NCBI GenBank assembly: GCA_016290335.1
Contig: JAEETM010000074.1
Coordinates: 1 to 16,988, forward strand
Length of the DNA: 16,988 nt
Direction of reading: 5' to 3'
DNA from: Treponema sp.
GTDB taxonomy: Bacteria; Spirochaetota; Spirochaetia; Treponematales; Treponemataceae
Positions 7,469-13,621 of the stretch are shown here, one piece after another. The notes under the pieces were generated by a model. That model was given only the letters and a program-made list of their open reading frames with translations. It had not been told where the DNA came from and ran no database searches. A program made the position numbers and the translations under genes. Numbering within the stretch: the first letter of the stretch is position 1; the number at the start of each line of letters is the position of its first letter.

Positions 7469-7484
7469 CAACACGTGTGGATAA
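7465..7484 (+). promoter_or_regulatory. LacI-type operator O2b
   Basis: Core ACACGTGT at 7471-7478 inside AATCAACACGTGTGGATAAC. It is the best site in the window: by hand count 18 of 20 positions match the shared palindrome, with both half-sites good. Its centre is exactly 50 bp from that of O2a, close to five helical turns, so two repressor dimers could sit on the same face of the DNA. Confidence 0.78.
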
Positions 7485-7485
7485 C

Positions 7486-7517
7486 GGAATCTTTATGAGC
7501 TTTAGTTCAGAGATTCC
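7486..7517 (+). other. 5' UTR stem-loop ahead of the 7554 lipoprotein gene
   Basis: GGAATCT (7486-7492) is complementary to AGATTCC (7511-7517). The 18-nt loop can form a few more inner pairs (TGAG with TTCA). No U-tract follows, so this is not a terminator. It would lie at or near the 5' end of the leader made from either promoter and might protect the mRNA. The AGGAGG ribosome site is about 25 nt downstream and free. Confidence 0.45.
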
Positions 7518-7553
7518 ATAAATAGAAAACGTTAATCTTATTAGGAGGATTTT

Positions 7554-8975
7554 ATGAAAAACGTTAAAAAATTAAGTTGGGGATTGCTGGCACTTTGTCT
7601 GGCATTCAGCATGTCTTTTATCGGCTGTAAAAAACCTACAGATGGTGATTCGCAGACACAAAAGGGTGAATCTGATCCAATTACAAATACAGATCCAGCG
7701 GTAAATCCAACCGACGATAAAGATGTTACTTCTATTGTTGATGGTGCCGAGGTAACAATTAAAGCTGGTGAAACAATAAAGGTAAAAGCTGATAATAAAA
7801 TCGATTATGAGGCAGACTTACCAGAAGGTGTAACAGTTGAAAAGAAGGATGGTATTTTTACAATAAAGGTTGCAGAAGATGTAGCTGACGGACAGTTTAA
7901 TCTTATTTTGTTTGCTGATGAAAATGATGACGGAATTAACGTAACTGTTAAAATCACAAATCCTATTTACTACTTAACTATAGCTTTGGATGATGAACTT
8001 GCGGCTAAGGCTGCAGGTGTTAGTGTTGCTTATGGTAATTCGGATACAGTTATTGAAACAATTGATGCAATTTATACTGCAGGTGAAAAAACAGCAATTG
8101 CAAAGCTTAAGAAAGAAAATGCTGACGAATGGGATTGGTTTTCTCCTGTAAAAGTAACAGTAAAAGATTCTAATGGTGAAGAAATAGTAATTGCGCAGTC
8201 TGTTTCATATTTCTGTTATTCTGCTTCCGAAGGTAACGGATATCTGGAAAATCGTACGATAAAGGCTGTTATGGGAGCTACAGAATTAAAATTTACAGTA
8301 ACATTTGAAGGTTTTACTACAAAAGAAATATCTGGAATTGTTTATACTAAGGTTGAAAATGATTTTGATACAACTGGTGAAAATGCAAAATCAGCAGTAG
8401 CAACAGTTGCTGAAGATGGAAAGAGTGCAACATTTGTTGTAGAAAAAGCTTATACAAATGATAGCGGCTGGTTCCAGGTTAAGTTTGCTGATGTAGTTGC
8501 AAAGGATGCTGATGGAAAAGAAGTTACTATCACCAATAAAGACAATGCCTGGTTTGAATATAAAGAAGGAATGAATGGAAAGCTTTCTTATGTTGCTATT
8601 TCTACGGATGATTATAAGGAAACTTTATTGTCTGATGTAGCTTTACCAACTGATACTTCGCCGTCTTCTGTTGTTCTATTAAAATCTGATTTATCTATTC
8701 CTGAAGATGCAAAAGCATTTAAGCTTGTATATACAGCAGGAGAAAATGATATAGTAGGAACTTCAAGTTGGATTTCTATTTACAGTGACACAGATTGGTC
8801 AAATCAAACTAAGCTTGTTAATGCTTGGGTAGATGGATTTGATGCAGATGCAAAGACATTTACAGTTTACATTACAGACAGTGTAGCTGTAACTGCATTT
8901 AAAGCTTGTAATTTCTACATCGCAGCTGATTCAGCAGCTTATACAGGTAAAATTACAATTACTTACGCAAAATAA
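7554..8975 (+). CDS. Lipoprotein with duplicated beta-sandwich unit, putative glycan-binding
   Basis: A 473-residue lipoprotein; the lipobox FIGC gives lipidation at C25, followed by a D/T/K/N-rich linker (26-60). Residues 60-136 look like an Ig-like domain. Residues about 140-237 and 246-349 are two copies of one unit: the aligned features are an ATAxxxxE strand, a W-F pair (WDWFSPVKV versus SGWFQVKFA), a K-D-x-x-G-K/E-E turn, a Y/W-F-x-Y strand and a final GYL/GKL strand. A third beta-rich region (365-473) closes the protein, with TSSWISIYSDTDWSN giving exposed tryptophans. No catalytic motif and no recognised family. It has its own tightly controlled promoter region (two promoter candidates, two operators), a strong AGGAGG site and its own terminator, so it is probably made in large amounts under galactan induction. 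A surface glycan-binding role is inferred from context. Confidence 0.8.
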   Translation: MKNVKKLSWGLLALCLAFSMSFIGCKKPTDGDSQTQKGESDPITNTDPAVNPTDDKDVTSIVDGAEVTIKAGETIKVKADNKIDYEADLPEGVTVEKKDGIFTIKVAEDVADGQFNLILFADENDDGINVTVKITNPIYYLTIALDDELAAKAAGVSVAYGNSDTVIETIDAIYTAGEKTAIAKLKKENADEWDWFSPVKVTVKDSNGEEIVIAQSVSYFCYSASEGNGYLENRTIKAVMGATELKFTVTFEGFTTKEISGIVYTKVENDFDTTGENAKSAVATVAEDGKSATFVVEKAYTNDSGWFQVKFADVVAKDADGKEVTITNKDNAWFEYKEGMNGKLSYVAISTDDYKETLLSDVALPTDTSPSSVVLLKSDLSIPEDAKAFKLVYTAGENDIVGTSSWISIYSDTDWSNQTKLVNAWVDGFDADAKTFTVYITDSVAVTAFKACNFYIAADSAAYTGKITITYAK

Positions 8976-8985
8976 ATCATAAGCA

Positions 8986-9017
8986 GGGGGCTTTTGCCCC
9001 CGAAATAATTTTTTTTT
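8986..9017 (+). terminator. Intrinsic terminator after the 7554 lipoprotein gene
   Basis: GGGGGC (8986-8991), loop TTTT and GCCCCC (8996-9001) form a compact GC stem that begins 10 bp after the stop codon. A run of nine T follows at 9009-9017, after a short GAAATAA spacer. This separates the lipoprotein gene from the regulator/transporter operon. Confidence 0.85.
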
Positions 9018-9023
9018 GAAAAA

Positions 9024-9043
9024 AAGTCAACGCGTGTAAACGA
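9024..9043 (+). promoter_or_regulatory. Weaker LacI-type operator O3 at the regulator's promoter
   Basis: GTCAACGCGTGTAAAC contains the variant core ACGCGTGT (9030-9037). By hand count only 12 of 20 positions match the shared palindrome, but the TCAAC half and central CG are kept. It overlaps the -35 region of the promoter with its -10 at 9061. This suggests modest autoregulation of the LacI gene and the transporter genes behind it. Confidence 0.55.
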
Positions 9044-9060
9044 AATGTTGATTTATGGTG

Positions 9061-9066
9061 TATAAT
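9061..9066 (+). promoter_or_regulatory. -10 element of the lacI-transporter operon promoter
   Basis: A perfect TATAAT at 9061-9066 lies 29 bp before the ATG of the regulator gene. No good -35 is seen at 16-18 bp upstream (AAACGA region), and there is no TGn extension. The promoter may therefore be weak, which suits a regulator gene. Confidence 0.55.
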
Positions 9067-9095
9067 TTACGGGTAAAGAAAAAAAGAGGCAAAAA

Positions 9096-10142
9096 ATGCG
9101 TAGATCAGATGAAAGTAAAAAAACAGTTACTCAGAATGACGTTGCAAAAGCTGCAGGTGTTACCCGTAGTATGGTTAGTTATGTCATTAGTGGAACTTCA
9201 GGACGTTCAGTTGCTCCTGAGACAAGGGAAAGAATTTTAAAAGTAATTAAGGAGATGGGGTATAGGCCGAATAAAGCCGCTCAGGCTTTGCAGCTTGGTG
9301 ATGTAGCCTTTGCTTCAAAAAATATTGGAGTAGTGCTTCCTGATTCCTCTATTTTTTTACGACCCTTTTATACGGAGATTCTGGCAGGAATCTTTACTGC
9401 GGCTCACGAGCATAATTACAATGTAAAATTTATCAGATTTTTTGGTGAGCTTAAGGATCCTGTTTTATTTAATGAGCTTATTCATCCTGAATCTATAGGC
9501 TCTCTGGTTTTGGTTGCTGTAAATCAGGCAATAAAAACTGAAGAGGATGAGAAAATCATTGAAAAGATCCGGGAGTTAATAAAAAAGACTGTATGTGTGG
9601 AATGGAAAACTGATGGTCTGACAAGTGTTCTTTTTGACAGACAGGAAGCAGCTAAAAAAGCTACGGAATATCTTGTAAAAAAGGACTATTCAGATATTGC
9701 ATATATCGGCGAGCATGACGAACGTGTTTTTGGTGTTCAGCAGGCTTTGCTTCAGCATAATTTAAATGCGGTTCAGCAGAACTTTTATCTTGCAGAAGGC
9801 TTTGACATGCAGACCGGCTATGATGGTATGAAGTCTATTTCGGAGAAAAGTGGAGGAACCTTTCCTCGTGCTCTTGTTTGCGGTTCAGATGAGGTTGCAG
9901 TTGGCGCAATGTGTTATTTGAATGAAAACGGAATCAGGATTCCAGAGGATGTAGCAATTATCAGTATAGATAATATTGAGCTTGCCGCATACGCAAATCC
10001 ACCTCTGACGACAATAAATGTTCAGAAAAAAGCGATGGGATATCGTGCGGTGGAAATGATTATAAATGATTCTGTAGGGCAGGGAGATAAGGCAGTTTGC
10101 ATCACTCTTCCTACAGAAATAATAGAAAGAAAATCGTGCTGA
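9096..10142 (+). CDS. LacI-family transcriptional regulator of the galactan locus
   Basis: A 348-residue protein with the full LacI-family layout. An N-terminal helix-turn-helix (about 10-35: TQNDVAKAAGVTRSMVSYVI) is followed by the hinge helix region (GYRPNKAAQALQLG, 54-68) that normally inserts into the central CG of the operator. A periplasmic-binding-protein-like sugar sensor domain covers about 74-348 (IGVVLPDSS, YIGEHDERVFG, ALVCGSDEVAVGA, ISIDNIELAAYANPPLTT). AGAGG precedes the ATG. It is the only regulator in the window, and palindromes with the expected LacI-type central CG flank three promoter regions including its own, so it is very probably the local repressor. The inducer, perhaps galactose or galactobiose, is inferred only. 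In Bacillus the comparable galactan locus is controlled by GanR, also a LacI-type repressor. Confidence 0.93.
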   Translation: MRRSDESKKTVTQNDVAKAAGVTRSMVSYVISGTSGRSVAPETRERILKVIKEMGYRPNKAAQALQLGDVAFASKNIGVVLPDSSIFLRPFYTEILAGIFTAAHEHNYNVKFIRFFGELKDPVLFNELIHPESIGSLVLVAVNQAIKTEEDEKIIEKIRELIKKTVCVEWKTDGLTSVLFDRQEAAKKATEYLVKKDYSDIAYIGEHDERVFGVQQALLQHNLNAVQQNFYLAEGFDMQTGYDGMKSISEKSGGTFPRALVCGSDEVAVGAMCYLNENGIRIPEDVAIISIDNIELAAYANPPLTTINVQKKAMGYRAVEMIINDSVGQGDKAVCITLPTEIIERKSC

Positions 10143-10181
10143 TTTTTTGAATAAAAAATGTGTTCATACAGGAGGATTATG

Positions 10182-11390
10182 ATGAACAAAAGAATTATTG
10201 CGGCTGTAGTTGCCGGTGCAGTTTTGTTGTCTTGTACCTATGCAAAAAAGGCTAAGACTCCAAAAAAGTCTAAAAAAGGAAAGGTTGTACTTACAGTTTG
10301 GGAATCAACAAATGGACCTGATGAGTTTATCAAAAAGGCTGGTGAAGCTTACACAAAAACTCATCCGAATGTAACAATCAAATATGTAAATGTTGAGCTT
10401 GGCGATGCAGTCACACAGATTGCCTTGGACGGACCTGCTGGAGTTGGTCCAGATTTGTTTGCTGCTCCTCATGACAGACTTGGTTCTTTGGTAAGCGGTG
10501 GGCACGTTCTTCCTACAGCAAATGCAGATTCAGTTCGTTCTGTAATCCTTGGTTCTTGTGCAAGTGCCCTCACTTACGAAGGAAAAATGTACGGTTATCC
10601 TGTATCAGCTGAAACCTACGCTCTTTTTTACAATAAAAACTTAATCAATGAAAAAGACGTTCCTACAACTTGGGAAGGCCTTGCTGAATGGTCAAAGAAA
10701 TTCAATGCAAGTAATCCTGGTAAATATGGTTTTGTAATGGATGTCGGAAGCGGTTACTACACAATCGTATTTACAACAGCAGAAGGAAACAGACTTTTTG
10801 GTCCAAGTGGCACAGATACAACAAATACAAACATCAATTCAGCTGCATCAGTAAAGGGAATGAAGTTCTTCCAGAGTATGCGTTCAGCACTTGATGTACC
10901 AGCTGCAGATTTGGATACCTCTACTGCTGATGCCGCCTTCCAGTCTGGAACAGCTGCAATGCATATCACAGGACTTTGGAATGTTGTTCCATTTGAAGAG
11001 GCTGGAATCGATTTTGGTGTAACAACTCTTCCTGCTCTTCCTGGCGACAAAAATCCTTGTGCTTCATTCTCAGGAACACGTGCAATGTTTGTTTCTGCTT
11101 ATTCAGATCATCCAGATGAAGCAAACGATTTTGCAGCATTCCTTCTTACTCCAGAAATGCAGAAGCTCCGTTTTGACTGCACAGGTACAGTTCCTTCAAT
11201 TTCTGTAGAAGTTTCATCTCCATATCTTGAAGGCTTTATGAAGCAACTTCAGTTTGCATTCCCAATGCCATCTATTCCTGAAATGGGTATGTACTGGGAA
11301 GCTATGAATAATGCTTCAAAAAATATCTGGGACGGTGCAGATGTAAAAGCAGAACTTGATGCCTGCAATGCCGCTATTTTAGGTAAATAA
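10182..11390 (+). CDS. ABC transporter sugar-binding lipoprotein (MalE/GanS type)
   Basis: A 402-residue extracellular solute-binding protein, family 1. From the chosen ATG the signal is MNKRIIAAVVAGAVLLSC, with lipidation at C18, followed by a very lysine-rich linker (KKAKTPKKSKKGK). The mature domain has VVLTVWEST, ALTYEGKMYGYPVSAETYALFYNK (typical hinge strand region, in two parts), a C-terminal SGTRAMFVSAYSDHP and WEAMNNASKNIWDG, all as in maltose/oligosaccharide-binding proteins. The start at 10182 is preferred because AGGAGG ends 6 bp before it; in-frame ATGs at 10179 and 10158 are too close to, or upstream of, that site. The gene follows the regulator by 39 bp and precedes two permease genes. 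By context the ligand is galacto-oligosaccharide from galactan, as for GanS. Confidence 0.92.
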   Translation: MNKRIIAAVVAGAVLLSCTYAKKAKTPKKSKKGKVVLTVWESTNGPDEFIKKAGEAYTKTHPNVTIKYVNVELGDAVTQIALDGPAGVGPDLFAAPHDRLGSLVSGGHVLPTANADSVRSVILGSCASALTYEGKMYGYPVSAETYALFYNKNLINEKDVPTTWEGLAEWSKKFNASNPGKYGFVMDVGSGYYTIVFTTAEGNRLFGPSGTDTTNTNINSAASVKGMKFFQSMRSALDVPAADLDTSTADAAFQSGTAAMHITGLWNVVPFEEAGIDFGVTTLPALPGDKNPCASFSGTRAMFVSAYSDHPDEANDFAAFLLTPEMQKLRFDCTGTVPSISVEVSSPYLEGFMKQLQFAFPMPSIPEMGMYWEAMNNASKNIWDGADVKAELDACNAAILGK

Positions 11391-11396
11391 ATCTTA

Positions 11397-11418
11397 GGGG
11401 GAGGGGGATTCCTCTCCC
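11397..11418 (+). other. Intercistronic GC-rich hairpin between binding-protein and permease genes
   Basis: GGGGGAGG (11397-11404) pairs with CCTCTCCC (11411-11418), 8 bp with one G-U wobble and a 6-nt loop. It begins right after the binding-protein stop codon. The following sequence (CAATTGGAG) is the ribosome site of the permease gene, not an immediate U-tract. It probably protects the upstream mRNA or partly stops transcription, making more binding protein than permease, as at malE-malF in enteric bacteria. Confidence 0.62.
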
Positions 11419-11433
11419 CAATTGGAGTTTTTT

Positions 11434-12753
11434 ATGAAAAACCTTCCTTCTGATGGAAGCGCAGAAAAAAAAGTAAAAATTTCGTCAGTTTGTTTTATGG
11501 GGCTGGCACATCTTTTATATTTGCGTGATTTTATAAAAGGTATATTTTTTGCAGTTTGCGAAATTGTTTTTTTAGCCTTTTCTCCTGCAATTGTTAAGAA
11601 AATAATTGATTTAATAACGCTTGGTTCTCCTCATCCAGAGCTACCAATTAAACAGCGCGACAATTCCATTTTTATGCTGATTGATGGAATACTTATTCTT
11701 GCGCTTGTAGCAATTTTTGTAATAGTTTACGTGCTTTCTGTAAAAAGTGCAAAAAAAGAATATAAGGATTACTGCCGTAAGGGGGATTTTGGCAGTCAAA
11801 AAGAACACTTGAATACAACACTTGGTAAATCCTTTCCAATTTTTGGACTGGCTCCAAGTTTTATTATAGTCATAATTTTTGTAGTTGTACCGCTCATCTT
11901 CTCTGTATGTGTGGCATTTACAAATTATTCAGATCCAAGTCATATTCCACCAAACAACACGGTAGACTGGGTAGGCTTTCAGAACTTTGTAGAACTTATG
12001 GGTGGACAAAACACCTGGTCAAAAGGCTTTCTTCGTGTAACTGGCTGGACCTTGATGTGGGCTGTACTTTCAACCTTTACCTGTTATTTCGGTGGCTTTA
12101 TTGTTGCAGTACAACTTCGAGAAATCAACATAAAAATAGCTCCGTTATTCCGTTTTATCTTCATTCTGCCTTATGCAGTTCCATCTGTAGTAACAATGCT
12201 TGTATGGAAGAATCTTTTGAACGGAACCTTCGGAATAATAAATAGAACATTAATTACATTCGGTATAATAAGAAATCCAATCCCTTGGCTTGGTAGTCCG
12301 CACTTGGCTCAGTTTGTTTGTGTGCTTATAAACTTATGGGCAGGCTTCGGTTACTTTATGCTGCTGACAATGGGAACAATGACTGCAATCCCTCAGGATA
12401 TGTATGAGGCTGCAAGAATTGATGGTGCCGGCAGGTTTCAGATTTTGAATAAGATAACACTTCCTCTTGTTCTTTATCAGACAATGCCACTTATTATTAT
12501 GTCGTTTGCACATAATGTTAATAATTTCGGTGCAATTTTCTTCCTGACAGGTGGCGCTCCTACTGTGGCAGATAGTACCACAACGCTTGCAGGAAGCACC
12601 GATATTCTTGTTACCTGGATTTACAAGCTCACAATCACACTTATGAAATATAATTATGCTTCTGTGATTGCAGTAATGATTTTTATTGTTCTTGCTCCGT
12701 TTGCAATTTTCCAATTCAGACAGACAAGAGCTTATAAGGAAGGTGAAGTATGA
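11434..12753 (+). CDS. ganP: ABC transporter sugar permease (MalF/GanP type)
   Basis: A 439-residue integral membrane protein. Two N-terminal hydrophobic segments (about 33-60 and 78-102) precede the core of six, as in the MdxF/GanP branch of MalF proteins. The EAA loop that contacts the ATPase is clear at about 325-345 (EAARIDGAGRFQILNKITLP). The first periplasmic loop carries WVGFQNF and a polar stretch. The start at 11434 is chosen because GGAG lies 6 bp upstream; an in-frame TTG at 11422 overlaps that site and is less likely. The stop codon overlaps the start of the next gene (ATGA), so the two subunits are translationally coupled. Together they should form the heteromeric channel for galacto-oligosaccharides. 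No ATPase gene is present in the window. Confidence 0.93.
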   Translation: MKNLPSDGSAEKKVKISSVCFMGLAHLLYLRDFIKGIFFAVCEIVFLAFSPAIVKKIIDLITLGSPHPELPIKQRDNSIFMLIDGILILALVAIFVIVYVLSVKSAKKEYKDYCRKGDFGSQKEHLNTTLGKSFPIFGLAPSFIIVIIFVVVPLIFSVCVAFTNYSDPSHIPPNNTVDWVGFQNFVELMGGQNTWSKGFLRVTGWTLMWAVLSTFTCYFGGFIVAVQLREINIKIAPLFRFIFILPYAVPSVVTMLVWKNLLNGTFGIINRTLITFGIIRNPIPWLGSPHLAQFVCVLINLWAGFGYFMLLTMGTMTAIPQDMYEAARIDGAGRFQILNKITLPLVLYQTMPLIIMSFAHNVNNFGAIFFLTGGAPTVADSTTTLAGSTDILVTWIYKLTITLMKYNYASVIAVMIFIVLAPFAIFQFRQTRAYKEGEV

Positions 12754-13598
12754 TGGATAAAACTCATGGTGAACATGTTTCTTTAACAGCTGCAGTAATA
12801 TATATAATTTTTACTATAATTTCGTTTTTTGTAATCTATCCGCTCGTTTATGTTGTTAGTGCAGCATTTAGTCCTGGAAACAGTATTGCTTCTCTTAACA
12901 TAATTCCTTTTGCCGATGGTTTCACTGCAAAGCATTTTGTACATTTGTTTAAAAATACAAATTACGGACTCTGGTTTATGAATACGCTTAAGATATCTCT
13001 CGCAACCTCAGTCCTTACAGTAGTAACCTCATCCTTGGGAGCCTATGTTTTTTCACGCTTTCATTTTACCTTTAAGAAATCTATGCTCATGTCACTGCTT
13101 ATTCTGCAGATTTTCCCATCCTTTGTAGGAATGGTTGCAATATATGTTATTTTGTACAGAATTGGCGGACTTGATACTCTCTGGGGACTTGTACTCGTAT
13201 ATACAGCGGGAAATATTCCTTACAACACCTGGATGGTAAAAAATTATATGGATACAATCAGCAAGAATCTGGATGAGGCGGCAAGAATTGATGGCGCAGG
13301 TCATTTCAGGGTATTTACAACAATTACTTTGCCTGTTGCCCGACCTATAATCACTTTTTTAGGAATTACAAGCTTTACTGCTCCTTGGATGGATTATATC
13401 TTCCCAAAGATGGTTCTTCGCTCTGTAGAAAAACAGACACTTGCCCTCGGGTTATTTAGCTTTGTTTCAGATAAAAAGAATGAGTTTACAACTTTTTCGG
13501 CAGGTGCCTTAATTGTAGCAATCCCATTCGTAATTTTCTTTTTGATTACGCAAAAAACTCTGATTACAAGCTTTGGAAGTGCCGGAGTAAAAGAGTAG
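12750..13598 (+). CDS. ganQ: ABC transporter sugar permease (MalG/GanQ type)
   Basis: A 282-residue integral membrane protein, the usual length for MalG-type subunits. There are six hydrophobic segments, starting at about 12-38 (AAVIYIIFTIISFFVIYPLV), and the EAA motif lies at about 176-196 (EAARIDGAGHFRVFTTITLP). The C-terminal tail TLITSFGSAGVKE resembles the TSGxxxGAVKG end of MalG/GanQ proteins. AGGAAGG lies 6 bp before the ATG, which overlaps the TGA of the MalF-type gene; a second ATG directly follows, so the true start could be one codon later. It pairs with the upstream permease and relies on an ATPase from elsewhere. Confidence 0.93.
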   Translation: MMDKTHGEHVSLTAAVIYIIFTIISFFVIYPLVYVVSAAFSPGNSIASLNIIPFADGFTAKHFVHLFKNTNYGLWFMNTLKISLATSVLTVVTSSLGAYVFSRFHFTFKKSMLMSLLILQIFPSFVGMVAIYVILYRIGGLDTLWGLVLVYTAGNIPYNTWMVKNYMDTISKNLDEAARIDGAGHFRVFTTITLPVARPIITFLGITSFTAPWMDYIFPKMVLRSVEKQTLALGLFSFVSDKKNEFTTFSAGALIVAIPFVIFFLITQKTLITSFGSAGVKE

Positions 13599-13621
13599 CC
13601 CAAAAATAAGGATTTTTTGAA

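Noticed and set aside
7415..7484. Repeated ACACGTGT units as a small CRISPR-like or direct-repeat array
   Set aside because: Only two close copies with a 50-bp period, each palindromic and next to a promoter, and two more at other promoters: operators explain them better.
9055..9240. Open frame of 61 codons overlapping the start of the LacI-family gene
   Set aside because: It begins at GTG/ATG inside the promoter region, has no ribosome site or protein-like features, and overlaps the clearly recognised helix-turn-helix coding region in another frame.
12334..12714. 126-codon open frame on the minus strand within the MalF-type permease gene
   Set aside because: It is complementary to the EAA loop and transmembrane segments of a conserved gene, and its Cys/His/Asn-rich translation is typical of antisense shadows.
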